From contig CALVVV010000005.1 in NCBI GenBank assembly GCA_944363995.1, forward strand, positions 1-30,907: a DNA stretch of 30,907 bases, written 5' to 3'. The stretch is from an uncultured Bacilli bacterium. Lineage in GTDB: Bacteria; Bacillota_I; Bacilli_A; RF39; UBA660. Shown piece after piece: positions 1 through 9,471 of this stretch. Below the pieces are notes generated by a model, which was given only the letters and a program-made list of their open reading frames with translations, was not told the DNA's origin and searched no databases. Every line of letters starts with the position of its first letter. The stretch's first letter is position 1. The position numbers and the translations under genes were made by a program.

Positions 1-13
1 AGCATTTTTCAAA

Positions 14-47
14 TGTAGAAGTTAAATAGAAAAAATTTCTATTTAAC
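14..47 (+). terminator. Hairpin at the truncated start of the VirB4 gene
   Basis: Positions 20-29 (AGTTAAATAG) and 38-47 (CTATTTAACT, counted approximately) form a 10-bp inverted repeat with an A/T-rich loop. It carries a stop codon (TAA, 44-46) in the VirB4 frame, so it is not VirB4 coding sequence. It may be a terminator or the end of an inserted or deleted segment. Confidence 0.4.
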
Positions 48-61
48 TGGCACTTTTTCTT

Positions 62-2272
62 GACATAGTACCAATTGCTTCTGAAGAAAGCAAGGAAAAT
101 ATCATCAAGAACTATAAAGACATCCTAAACTCATTTGATTCTACGGTTACAGTTAAGATTACAATCAATAACCATAAAATTGATCTTGTCCAGTTCAAGG
201 ATGATGTATTATTGAAACTCAAAAATGATGAAAGATATGACCGATTTATAAGAGAATATAATCAGATGCTTCTGGAAAACATGGCAAGATGTGAAAATAT
301 CATACAGGAAAAATACATTACAGTTACCTGTTACAAAAAAGATGTGACGGATGCCAGAATATTCTTTTCAAGACTGTTCAATGATCTCTCTGCTCATTTT
401 TCACGATTAGGCTCAGCCCTGATTGAACTGAACCTATACGAAAGATTAAAGATACTTCATGATTTTTACAGAAATGGTGAAGAAGAATATTTCGATTTTA
501 ATTTATCATACAATGCAAAAACTGGTCGCTCATTCAAGGATGACATCTGTCCAAGAGCACCTGTATTTAAAAACAAATATTTCCAGTTCGGTGGTAAATA
601 TGGTCGAGTATTATACATTTCCAAATATCCACAATTCTTAAAGGACAAAATCGTTGCTGACTTATGTTCTATCAATAAGAATCTCATGTATTCAATGGAC
701 ATCATCTCCATACCAACAGATGAAGCAGTGACAGAAACAGAAAACAGATTGCTAGGTATTGCAACCAATATTGCTAATTATTCCCGCAAACAGGCTGCAA
801 ATAATAACTTTGCAGGAAGTATCCCCTACGATATGGAAAAGCAGCAGGAAGAAATAAAAGAATTTCTAGATGATCTGACCGTGAGGGATGAAAAAATGAT
901 GCTGGTTAATATCACAATCGTTCATTTGGCAGATTCATTAGAGGAACTGGATGCTGATACTGAAGTCTTGAAATCTATAGCCCGTTCCAATGTCTGTGAA
1001 TTAACTCCCCTATTCTTTGCAAGCAGACAATTGGATGGACTTGTCACAACGCTTCCTATTGGTATCAATCGCCTTGATACAATGGTTCGTACTCTTTTGA
1101 CTGAAAGCGTTGCTGCCTTTATGCCATTTCGAGCACAGGAAATCATGGAAAAAGGTGGTATCTGGTATGGAAATAATGCAATCACTAACAATATGATCAT
1201 CTGCAATAAGGAAAATCTTAAAAACCCTAATGCTTTTGTTCTTGGTGTACCAGGTGCTGGAAAATCTTTCTTAGTAAAACAGGAAATTGAATTGGCTATG
1301 GCTTCAACTGATGATGATATCCTTATCTGCGATCCAGAGGGAGAATATGATATCATCATGCAGGAATTTGGTGGTGAGATCATAGAAATCTATGCCGGTG
1401 GTAAGGACTATATCAATGCTATGGATATAACACTCGGTTATGGTGACTCTGGAGATCCATACAAGGATAAAGCTCAATTTATTCTGTCATTGATTGAAAG
1501 TGCCAATCGAGGTACTGTTTCATTAGAAGAAAGAAGTATCTTAGACAGATGTATCAATATCGTTTATCAAAATTATGAACAAACCGGTATCATGCCAACC
1601 TTAAAGACATTAAGAGAATCGCTTATTGAACAACCAGAACCACAGGCAAAATCCTTAGCATTGAAGATGGAATTATTCACAATCGGTTCCATGAATTTGT
1701 TTGCCCATCATACAAATGTCGATACAAAAAGTCGTGTCATTTCCTACAACATTCATAAACTGGATAAGAATATGAAAACAATGGGACTTCTTGTCATCAC
1801 CGATCAGATTATCAACAGAGTCAATGAAAACTGGAAGAATGGGAAAAGAACTCACATTTTCTTAGATGAGTTCCATGTTGTTTACAGCAATCCTGAAAGT
1901 GCAACATTTTTTAACTCTGCATGGCGTCAGTTCCGTAAAAGAGATGCGTTTCCAACAGGAATCACGCAAAATGTGGAGTATCTATTAAAAGATGAAGAAG
2001 CACGTTCTATCCTTTCCAACACTGAATTTATCGTCATGCTGAATCAGGCAGCCAAAGATAGAGAACAGCTTGCTAAATTATTAAAAATCAGCGATGAACA
2101 GATGAGTTTTATCACCAATTCTCAACCAGGTTCAGGACTTATCAAACATGGTCCAAATCTAGTTCCATTCATCAACAAAATACCAAAACATACGTTTATG
2201 TATCAAACTAATACAACCAATCCAAATGATAGAAAAGAAAAACTTATTCAACAGGGACTGCTTAAAAGGTAG
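62..2272 (+). CDS. VirB4/TraE-family conjugation ATPase, 5'-truncated
   Basis: VirB4-type ATPase that powers assembly of, or transport through, the type IV conjugation machinery at the membrane; the sequence resembles Tn1549/CTn-type Firmicute elements. Counting from the TTG at 212 (686 residues), Walker A GVPGAGKS lies at 345-352, an acidic strand DILICDPEGEYD at 369-380, and Walker B HIFLDE at 548-553. The frame stays open and family-like upstream of that TTG to about 62 (residues reading DIVPIASEESKEN), but a stop at 44-46 follows and no ATG is available. The N-terminal few dozen residues of the family are therefore missing. Base composition is visibly less AT-rich than the cargo downstream. 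A gene for a peptidoglycan hydrolase follows after about 37 bp, as is usual in these tra modules. Function may be lost; the fold assignment is firm. Confidence 0.85.
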   Translation, partial: DIVPIASEESKENIIKNYKDILNSFDSTVTVKITINNHKIDLVQFKDDVLLKLKNDERYDRFIREYNQMLLENMARCENIIQEKYITVTCYKKDVTDARIFFSRLFNDLSAHFSRLGSALIELNLYERLKILHDFYRNGEEEYFDFNLSYNAKTGRSFKDDICPRAPVFKNKYFQFGGKYGRVLYISKYPQFLKDKIVADLCSINKNLMYSMDIISIPTDEAVTETENRLLGIATNIANYSRKQAANNNFAGSIPYDMEKQQEEIKEFLDDLTVRDEKMMLVNITIVHLADSLEELDADTEVLKSIARSNVCELTPLFFASRQLDGLVTTLPIGINRLDTMVRTLLTESVAAFMPFRAQEIMEKGGIWYGNNAITNNMIICNKENLKNPNAFVLGVPGAGKSFLVKQEIELAMASTDDDILICDPEGEYDIIMQEFGGEIIEIYAGGKDYINAMDITLGYGDSGDPYKDKAQFILSLIESANRGTVSLEERSILDRCINIVYQNYEQTGIMPTLKTLRESLIEQPEPQAKSLALKMELFTIGSMNLFAHHTNVDTKSRVISYNIHKLDKNMKTMGLLVITDQIINRVNENWKNGKRTHIFLDEFHVVYSNPESATFFNSAWRQFRKRDAFPTGITQNVEYLLKDEEARSILSNTEFIVMLNQAAKDREQLAKLLKISDEQMSFITNSQPGSGLIKHGPNLVPFINKIPKHTFMYQTNTTNPNDRKEKLIQQGLLKR

Positions 2273-2309
2273 TCCTTTCATCTTTTTATAGAAAGGAGTT
2301 GATAACATC

Positions 2310-3944
2310 ATGAATGAAATCAAGAAAAAAACAGAAAACAGGGAAATTAAAAGCAAAGACAAAATTGTGGATGTAAGAAAGCATATTAAAAATATTACTA
2401 TACACTCAAAAGAAAATAGTAATACTGATGAAAAAGAGACACAGAACACATATGCTGTTGATCATGTATCTAAAAAAGGTAAAAAAGCTATAAACAATGT
2501 CAAAGAACAATCTATAAAAAATGCAAAAAAACAATATGCTAAAAGAAAAGAAAATAAGATTATTGAAAGACAGAATCAAAATGTTTATACTTCTACCCCA
2601 TCATCTTCTTCTCAACATAAATCAGATAAAACAGTATCTGAAAACAATACTCTTAATAAAAGAAAAACTATACAAAAAGATTTAAAAATAAAAAAAGATT
2701 CAAAATCCCTGCCAATTAAAAATAAAAATATTGCTATCAAAAAAGAAACAGCTAATCAAAAGACTTATCAACATAAGATAAGACGTTTTGTTAAATTAAA
2801 AAACTATAAACAATTCAAGGATTCTTCAAAGAATAGCAATCGTATCAAAAAGGGCACTCAATCAGCTATGAAAACCCTAAAGGGTTGTTTTACATTCATC
2901 AGAAGAACAGCACTCAGTGTTTCCAATCTAGTAGGTGCTGGAATATCTCTAATATTGTTGCTTGTACTACTTCTTTTTATCGGTATTTTTGCAGCTCTAT
3001 CAGACAATTCATCTGTAAGCTCTACAAATGCTCCACTAAGTACAGAGGTATTAGCTTACACCGATACGATAGAAAAGTATGCGAAGCAATATGAAATGGA
3101 AGATTATGTTCCAATCATACAGGCAGTCATGATGCAGGAATCTGGTGGAAAAGGAACCGATCCTATGCAAAGTTCAGAATGTCCTTATAACACAAAGTAT
3201 CCAAATAAGCCTAATGCTATACAGGAACCAGAGTACTCCATTGATGTAGGTATACATTATCTGTCAGACTGCTTTAAATCAGCTCAAGTCAAGGACAGCT
3301 TAGATAATGAACATATCTTTTTAGCTTTACAGGGCTACAACTATGGTAATGGTTATATAGATTGGGCAGTTAAAAACTTTGGAGGATATTCTAAAGCCAA
3401 CGCTAAAGTATTCTCAGATCAGAAAAAAGCAGAACTAGGTACTGATGTCTATGGTGATCCAAATTATGTTGAGCATGTCATGCGATACGTATCTCTAGGA
3501 TTCGGTAATTATAGAGAGCAGCCTAATTTTGATAATATGAATGCATGGGGTACTAATAACCCCTATTCAAGAGCAAATCTTTATGGCCAATGCACTTGGT
3601 TTGCATGGGGACGTTTTTATGAAATCTACGGATATTCTCCTGGTTTTATTGGTGATGGCTGGAAATGTGTTGATCAGTTGTTACAGGCACATCCAGATAA
3701 GTTTGTAAAATCTAATGAACCTGCAGTCGGTGCAGTATTCTCCTGCGTTGGGAGAAATCATGTAGGAATAGTTATAGGCTGGGATGGAGAGAATATAACG
3801 ATTCAAGAAGGAAATCTAGATGGCGTGACAAATACATTTGCAGATGCAAAAAAAGATTGGCATACAGCAACTTATTCATTAGATCAGTTTCGTACTAAAT
3901 GCAAAGGTGTTGTATTTGCTGTATTAACAAAGAATTCCAGCTAA
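2310..3944 (+). CDS. CwlT-like bifunctional peptidoglycan hydrolase (muramidase + CHAP)
   Basis: Opens the cell wall locally for conjugation. The 544-residue protein has a long Lys-rich cytoplasmic N-terminus (1-200), one membrane segment (about 205-230), a lysozyme-like domain (about 245-400) with the probable catalytic Glu277 in MMQESGG, and a C-terminal CHAP domain (about 410-540) with Cys428 in GQCTWFAWGR, His484 in NHVGIVIGW and a polar third residue near IQEGN (500-502). This layout matches VirB1/CwlT-type hydrolases of Tn1549, Tn916 and ICEBs1 relatives. The N-terminal tail is unusually long and basic. A GAAAGGAG site lies upstream of the ATG, and the gene directly follows virB4 in the same operon. 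All key residues are present, so it is probably active. Confidence 0.9.
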   Translation: MNEIKKKTENREIKSKDKIVDVRKHIKNITIHSKENSNTDEKETQNTYAVDHVSKKGKKAINNVKEQSIKNAKKQYAKRKENKIIERQNQNVYTSTPSSSSQHKSDKTVSENNTLNKRKTIQKDLKIKKDSKSLPIKNKNIAIKKETANQKTYQHKIRRFVKLKNYKQFKDSSKNSNRIKKGTQSAMKTLKGCFTFIRRTALSVSNLVGAGISLILLLVLLLFIGIFAALSDNSSVSSTNAPLSTEVLAYTDTIEKYAKQYEMEDYVPIIQAVMMQESGGKGTDPMQSSECPYNTKYPNKPNAIQEPEYSIDVGIHYLSDCFKSAQVKDSLDNEHIFLALQGYNYGNGYIDWAVKNFGGYSKANAKVFSDQKKAELGTDVYGDPNYVEHVMRYVSLGFGNYREQPNFDNMNAWGTNNPYSRANLYGQCTWFAWGRFYEIYGYSPGFIGDGWKCVDQLLQAHPDKFVKSNEPAVGAVFSCVGRNHVGIVIGWDGENITIQEGNLDGVTNTFADAKKDWHTATYSLDQFRTKCKGVVFAVLTKNSS

Positions 3945-3967
3945 TCAAACTGGAACTCTTTTACAAA
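3935..3967 (+). terminator. Weak terminator after the hydrolase gene
   Basis: TTCCAG (3935-3940) pairs with CTGGAA (3950-3955) around a 9-base loop containing the stop codon, followed by a CTCTTTT tract. The stem is only 6 bp, so it is a modest terminator at the end of the conjugation genes. Confidence 0.5.
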
Positions 3968-3999
3968 AAATATTTTCTTTTATTGTAAATCAAATGTTT

Positions 4000-4367
4000 T
4001 TAAGATATTTTATCGCTTAAATCACTTTCCGTTGCACTGCTCTTAGTAAATATTTTTATTGATCCTCCATGCTTTGTTGTAACTAGCTTTACTTGATTAT
4101 CATAAAAAAAAGCAATATATCCATTAAATTCACCATCATTAAAAATGTAAATATTGTTGTCTATCTTTAAAATTCTTCCGTTTGAAAATGGATATGAATA
4201 ATGGTATGTCAAATTATGATTAACACTTAATGTAGAGAAGTCCGAAACATACGTACCATAAATATTTATAGTTTGATTATTATTTGATTCTAAAAAATAA
4301 AACTCAAAAAACAACCTAGAATAAATAATAAAACAACACTTAAAGCAAATCTTAACTTTGACCACAT
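4000..4367 (-). pseudogene. Small putative lipoprotein, frameshifted in a T-run
   Basis: An ATG at 4367, 5 bases after AGAGGTGG, opens a 25-codon frame reading MWSKLRFALSVVLLFILGCF, a lipoprotein-type signal with lipobox ILGC. It ends at a TAG. The rest of the protein (from LESNNNQTINIYGTYV to DLSDKIS, about 97 residues) lies in another frame to 4000. Adding one T to the run of six at 4292-4297 (minus-strand T) joins signal and body into about 122 residues. It is therefore a single-base-disrupted, possibly phase-variable, surface lipoprotein. The body is polar with beta-like stretches and I do not recognise its family. It faces the conjugation genes and probably belongs to the element. Confidence 0.6.
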
Positions 4368-4481
4368 GGTTTCCACCTCTTTTTATAATTATACCATGTT
4401 TTCACATACTATAGGATATCAAAATTTAAAAACTTATATATACAATCATGTTATAATATTCATGGAAGAAGATGGATTTAA

Positions 4482-5077
4482 ATGAAACTATTTAAAATTA
4501 TTATTTCTCTTGCTTTATGTGTATTCAGTTTTTCAATGACTAATGTCAAGGCACAAGAAATCAATGAAGTTTATGGAGGTGAATATATTTTAAGTGAGGA
4601 AGAAGTCCTTGAAAATGAAAAAATAGCATTAGAGAATGCAAAAAAGGAAAGCCCACAAACAAGAATGGATGAAATCATGGAAAATTGAGTAGCTGATGGT
4701 TCTGGTATATCAAACGAGTCACCTCAAGGTTTGGTTTTTAATCAAGCTGCTGGTGGTTATAAATATGGCAATGGTGGAGGTGGAATGTATTGGGGAACAT
4801 CTTCATCAACAACGGATACAGTTTCAGTAGGAGTATCCATCAACTCTAGATATGTAAGTTTCAGCGTTAGCTACGCTCCAGGTTCAAGATTCGAGTCAAA
4901 AGGACAATTTAAATCTTGCCCTCAAGAATTATGGTATAAATATGTTAAACTATATACAATAACTAGATATAAAGTATATAAAAAAATAAATATGATTCCG
5001 GCCAAGGAACTTATGTAAGAGATAAATAGGTTTCAATACCTTATAGCTATGCATTCTATTGAAGAGTAGTAGGCTAA
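4482..5077 (+). pseudogene. Secreted Gly-rich protein, broken by several stops and a frameshift
   Basis: The ATG at 4482 begins a clear signal peptide (MKLFKIIISLALCVFSFSMT, probable cleavage after VKA). The frame stops at TGA 4686-4688 but continues in the same frame with a coherent sequence (VADGSGISNESPQG..., then a GGGG stretch and Ser/Val-rich strands, then YKVYKK). Near 4981-4987, in an A-run, the sense sequence moves to another frame (KYDSGQGTYVRDK), followed by TAG 5027-5029, VSIPYSYAFY, TGA 5060-5062 and the final TAA 5075-5077. An intact ancestor would be a secreted protein of about 195 residues. Both TGA codons sit where Trp would be natural, but the TAG and frameshift argue for decay. 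Family not recognised. Confidence 0.65.
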
Positions 5078-5172
5078 TAATAACATAATACTTTTAAAAT
5101 TATAAATAAATTATTCTCTTCAAAAATAGCAAAATCCATTAATTATCATTAAATGATTCTGTTCTTTATTAA

Positions 5173-5302
5173 GATAATTTGAAATCCCTCCTTAGGATTA
5201 TTTGAAATTTAAAGTTTACATGTTATAATTAGTAATTACGTTGTATTGATGAAACGACCTAGAGATTAGGTCGTTTTTTGACGTTTAATACCTTCTATTT
5301 TA
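5173..5302. repeat. Relic left end of an ISL3-type element
   Basis: Positions 5231-5302 match 24739-24811, inside the left end of the intact-ended IS, with about four substitutions and one T-run length change. Upstream, GATAATTTGAAATC at 5173 resembles the IS tip GGTAATTTAAAATC at 24671, and TTTAAAGTTTAC near 5208 resembles the next part of that tip. The tip-to-repeat distance is similar (58 versus 68 bp). No transposase or second end is visible, so this looks like a solo remnant. Confidence 0.5.
5254..5279. terminator. ACGACCT hairpin with T-tract
   Basis: ACGACCT (5254-5260) pairs perfectly with AGGTCGT (5268-5274) around a 7-base loop, followed by a T6 run. The same hairpin, slightly altered, occurs at 24762-24788 at the 3' end of the IS transposase. 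Confidence 0.55.
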
Positions 5303-5318
5303 GATTACCAATAAAAAA

Positions 5319-5348
5319 GTCTCTCAGCGTTCTAGCTAATGAGACTTT
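5319..5348. terminator. Likely terminator for the large minus-strand gene
   Basis: AAAGTCTC and GAGACTTT form an 8-bp inverted repeat with a loop of about 17 bases, preceded by an A-run on the plus strand (a T-run when read on the minus strand). It lies about 100 bp beyond the stop of the phosphoesterase-NTPase gene. Confidence 0.5.
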
Positions 5349-5443
5349 ATGGATTTAAATCCTTAACTTAATGATATTGTCTAAAAAGAGTAATTATTTA
5401 TTTTATATTCTTACATTTTACCTAATGATCTTCTAATCATATC

Positions 5444-8400
5444 TTATAAATAATCTCTAAATGTTGGATTGTTTAAAATTAATTTTTTTCTTATTTCATT
5501 TCCCAAACTTGAATAAGTTCTTTCAAAATCACCAATAAACTGTTTTTTTCGTTCTTGATTAAACATAATTTTTTCTTGACTTAATAGACTATAATATTGA
5601 TATTCTCTTTGAATATCATTAATTTCCATAGCAATTTGATAATTGATATCAGTAACATTAACACCCTTTCTATTCTCCTTAAAAATACTATACAAATCAT
5701 ATAAATTAGAAAATCCATCAATCGATGATAGTGATAAAAAACTAAGCAACGATTGCATCTCTTTATTTTCCAAATCTTTATGATTATTTGTATTAGGTGT
5801 AAAATCTTTGGTTTGAATCTTTCCTAATTCATGAACTAATATAATCTGAATTATAGTGTCTTTACAATAACCATATTCTTTTTTGTATGTTCTTGGAAGA
5901 AAAAACAAGGCTATATAAACTGACGAAAAAACATGTTCAGATATAGTTTCAATTGTTTTATTTCTTTTTTCTAAATCCTGATAGTCTTGAATATCAATTA
6001 CTTTATTTTCATTAATATGCCATCCTATTCTCTCAACATCTTTAATAGAAAGAATCTGTTCATAATACATAGCTTGAAATAGATATGGTTCCTCAATATT
6101 TAAATTTTTATTCTTTTTAAGCTCGTTTACAATTTTATTAAAATCATTTTTTGCTTTCATAAAATAAACATAAATACAATCATATGTTCTTACAGGTGAT
6201 TCATATCGACGCATAGATTTAAGAAATTTTTCTAAATATTTTATTACAGTTACTAAAATATCTATAGCTAGATTAGATTGATCACAATTATATTTTGAGT
6301 AATAAAATAATGAATACTTATTATCAGTATCATTTATATATACTTGTTGGAGTCTTGAATATATTAAATCACATAAAGTAAACAAATCCAACTCCATTAA
6401 AGGGTATCTTTCATTTAGATTAAAGTTAAATTCCAATTTAGATGATATAGCATAAAAAGTATGAGAAAAATCAAATCCTTTATATATATAATTCTCGTAA
6501 TCAAAAGGAATACTAGTAATTACTACCTCATTTTTTATGTCTCCATAATAATACAGCTGATATTTTCTATTGAATTTTCTTAAATCTTCATCACCTAATA
6601 ATTTATTTAAAAATTTGTTAGTAATTTTAAAGTCATTTCTATATATTTTGGATAGACTTCTGCTTCTAAAATTACATAAATTGAAAAAATCATCTTTTTC
6701 TATTAATGTATTAGAATCAATCAACTTTTCTATCATTCTAGAATATTTATTATATGTATTTACGTTTTTTTCATTTTTTAAATGCCCTAATAAATATACG
6801 ATATTAGAATACAAATATTTTTTTCTTAGGTGTTCATGATGAATATTTATAAACTGATATATTACACTATTATCATCTAATAATAATCTAATCAAAATAA
6901 ATATATCTCTTGGTATAAAATCCAACAAAATAGAATCATCACTAATGTCACTATCACTGTTTGCATATTTTTCAAATTCTTTGCAAAAGTATTTTGCTAA
7001 AAAATAATTATTAATATCAGTATTATTTTTAAGAATCACAAAATATCTAAATGGTAGATACATATCTTCTAATTTTACATTCCTATTGATTTTCTCATAA
7101 GTATATCCTTCTTTATTAAGTTTAAAAGCAGCTTCTTCTAAAAGAATATAATCATTTTCGGAAATATTATAAAATAATTTTTGTATTTTCTCTTCTATCG
7201 AAACAACATACTTCTTCAAAACATTCCAAGATTTTTCATTATCCTTAATTTGTAAAATATCTTCGTAATAATCATTTAAAAACTCTAATGTTATACAATA
7301 TTGTCTATATTTTACAATATTTCTTTTAATTATTTTTTTATTTTTATCTCTATCCTCTTTTTTTGCAAATAATTGTAAATAGCTATCAAGTACAGTGTCA
7401 AAACGATTTATTTTATACCCTAATGATTGAATATACATAGTATTTAAATACAGAATATACTCAGATTCTTTTCCTTTAAAATATTCAGATAATCTGTTTT
7501 CTGCCACCTTTTGAATATTATAATTATTAAAAGAAAAAATACATTTTGATTTTCTTTTATAAAATGGATTTTTTCCCCTCTTGTTTCTTGGTGATAATTC
7601 AGAACAATACTCCTTAATTTTATTATAAATCATTTTTTCTATATTATATTCATTATTATCGCAAAATAATTTCTTTTGATCTAATCCATCAATTATAAAA
7701 CATATAGGCATATCACAATCTTTTGAAATTGTTTCAATTTCTTGCAAATAGTTATTAAAAAATTTCTCTACTTTAGAATAAATAGTTCTAATACCGTCAT
7801 TTTCATTTATAATATAGTCATCCATATTCTCTTCATCAATATTATTTTCACATAAATATAAATAATCCAAATTTATATAGGTAGGTATATAAGATAACTC
7901 TCCATTTGCAAACTTAAATATTAGATACAAAAACTGTATTCCTAAAAAAGTACTTTTTCCTGTATTTGGAATTCCTTTAATGTTTAGAGGTTGTTTGGTT
8001 GTTGACTGCTCTATGATTCTATAAACTACATCAAAAATATTATCATCTATGTCAAGATCATTAGAATTATTTCTTAATTTACAAAATGATAAAAACATAT
8101 TAGAAATAGTATCAAGTCTTTTCTTGGACAGCATTTTTTCCACATCTTTTAATGTAATTAAAGCATCTTTATATGATTTCTTTTCTTTATTCAGAAACAA
8201 TTTGTATGATGATTTGTTTATGAATTTCATACATAAATTATACACAAATTGGATTGTTTGTTGAATTGGATATATCTTCCATTTGTTATTATCCCATATT
8301 AAAAGTTTTGTACCTGTTATTCCTTCATCATACTCGATTAAATTATAAACTAACCTTTTAGAAATCAATGGAGATCCAGACATTAAAATATTCCAATCCA

Positions 8401-9259
8401 ATCCATATGATGACTTAAAAGTATGTTTATCTCCACATAATAAATAATTTGATATGTTGCTCATAATGCTAAAAACAGTTTGATATGCAGCTTCATACTT
8501 AGGTGAATAATCATATTCTGCATTTTCACATACATTTTCAAATGGTTGGTGAGCAACTAATATATTATGTTTTTTTCTTTGTAAAACATCATGGTTATTA
8601 TCTATAAAATTCTTTATATCAAAGCAATTCCAACAAAAAGAGTTTTTACTATGTGAATCTTTAAAATTTGTATTAATAATCACAAAATTGAAACAATCAA
8701 TTTCTTCTAAATGTGTATTATAGATTTCTACGTTTTTAATCTTTTTATGAAAGTAATTATAGTATTCAAAAGAACTAATTATTTTTTTATTGGAATTTAT
8801 AGAATCACATTCAATATCACTGTTTTCTAAATAAAGCCTTTCGATAATATCATGATTCCCACAACAAATAATTATTCTTTTTGTATCTGATATTCCAATA
8901 GCACCAATAAATTCTTTGAAAATTTCAATTGCTACATCGAATGCTTCCTTGGTATTTTGTTCTAATAACAAATTATAATCTTTTATATATTTTGAATCAA
9001 TTTCTCCATATTTTAATAAATCTTTTCTAAACATTTTATTATCATTTTTATTTAAATCTAAATCTAAATGCTCCTTTATAAAAGAATGACGTGTTATATC
9101 TACAATTCTTTTTGCATCAACTAAATCACCAGAAAAAACTAGAATATCAATATTTATTTGAGATTCATTTAGATAATTCGCTAAACTTTGCAAACGTTCT
9201 CTTGATTGCTTTTTGTCTTTTGTGATATGAAAATCAGAAACATGTAATAATTTCCCCAT
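5444..9259 (-). CDS. Metallophosphoesterase - NACHT/STAND-type NTPase - HD-domain protein
   Basis: A 1271-residue cytoplasmic protein with three recognisable parts. Residues 1-300 are a calcineurin-like metallophosphoesterase with all metal motifs: Asp9/His11 (SDFH), GDLVD 44-48, GNHD 134-137, His237 (AHQPF) and GDKH 276-279. Residues about 400-770 are a STAND/NACHT-like NTPase: Walker A GIPNTGKST 429-437, Walker B FIIDGLDQ 521-528, and NNYFLAKYF near 750-758 resembling the NACHT C-terminal signature. Residues about 1070-1235 resemble YfbR/HDDC2 nucleotidases: RIGWHINE, ISEHVF (His1109), HE 1143-1144 in place of HD, and Asp1215. About 300 residues between the last two parts may be the sensor. 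It stands alone with its own start (AAGGAA site, ATG 9259). This architecture suggests an abortive-infection or antiphage protein; that role is inferred. It is very AT-rich, as expected for acquired cargo. Confidence 0.75.
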   Translation of the reverse strand: MGKLLHVSDFHITKDKKQSRERLQSLANYLNESQINIDILVFSGDLVDAKRIVDITRHSFIKEHLDLDLNKNDNKMFRKDLLKYGEIDSKYIKDYNLLLEQNTKEAFDVAIEIFKEFIGAIGISDTKRIIICCGNHDIIERLYLENSDIECDSINSNKKIISSFEYYNYFHKKIKNVEIYNTHLEEIDCFNFVIINTNFKDSHSKNSFCWNCFDIKNFIDNNHDVLQRKKHNILVAHQPFENVCENAEYDYSPKYEAAYQTVFSIMSNISNYLLCGDKHTFKSSYGLDWNILMSGSPLISKRLVYNLIEYDEGITGTKLLIWDNNKWKIYPIQQTIQFVYNLCMKFINKSSYKLFLNKEKKSYKDALITLKDVEKMLSKKRLDTISNMFLSFCKLRNNSNDLDIDDNIFDVVYRIIEQSTTKQPLNIKGIPNTGKSTFLGIQFLYLIFKFANGELSYIPTYINLDYLYLCENNIDEENMDDYIINENDGIRTIYSKVEKFFNNYLQEIETISKDCDMPICFIIDGLDQKKLFCDNNEYNIEKMIYNKIKEYCSELSPRNKRGKNPFYKRKSKCIFSFNNYNIQKVAENRLSEYFKGKESEYILYLNTMYIQSLGYKINRFDTVLDSYLQLFAKKEDRDKNKKIIKRNIVKYRQYCITLEFLNDYYEDILQIKDNEKSWNVLKKYVVSIEEKIQKLFYNISENDYILLEEAAFKLNKEGYTYEKINRNVKLEDMYLPFRYFVILKNNTDINNYFLAKYFCKEFEKYANSDSDISDDSILLDFIPRDIFILIRLLLDDNSVIYQFINIHHEHLRKKYLYSNIVYLLGHLKNEKNVNTYNKYSRMIEKLIDSNTLIEKDDFFNLCNFRSRSLSKIYRNDFKITNKFLNKLLGDEDLRKFNRKYQLYYYGDIKNEVVITSIPFDYENYIYKGFDFSHTFYAISSKLEFNFNLNERYPLMELDLFTLCDLIYSRLQQVYINDTDNKYSLFYYSKYNCDQSNLAIDILVTVIKYLEKFLKSMRRYESPVRTYDCIYVYFMKAKNDFNKIVNELKKNKNLNIEEPYLFQAMYYEQILSIKDVERIGWHINENKVIDIQDYQDLEKRNKTIETISEHVFSSVYIALFFLPRTYKKEYGYCKDTIIQIILVHELGKIQTKDFTPNTNNHKDLENKEMQSLLSFLSLSSIDGFSNLYDLYSIFKENRKGVNVTDINYQIAMEINDIQREYQYYSLLSQEKIMFNQERKKQFIGDFERTYSSLGNEIRKKLILNNPTFRDYL

Positions 9260-9471
9260 CTATCATCATTCCTTCCCCAAAATATTCTTTTTTATATAAT
9301 AACACACTACATAAAAAAAATATATAAACTAATTCCCTAATATTCTACATAATACTTTAATATTTTACATATATTGAATAACTTTCAAAATTTCTTTTAT
9401 TATTTCATCATTAAATGCCAGTTGCATATTTCACAATTAAATATTTACAATTATCTCCTTGCTTATTCTAA

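Larger units (their letters stand above)
5078..5443. other. Intergenic region with IS relic and hairpins
   Basis: No gene is seen here. It holds a relic end of an ISL3-type element (5173-5302), which includes one terminator-like hairpin, and a second hairpin at about 5319-5348. The rest is AT-rich filler between a decayed plus-strand gene and the 3' end of the large minus-strand gene. Confidence 0.6.

Noticed and set aside
922..1383. Minus-strand open frame within the VirB4 gene
   Set aside because: A shadow of strong coding sequence on the other strand, with no motif or start signal.
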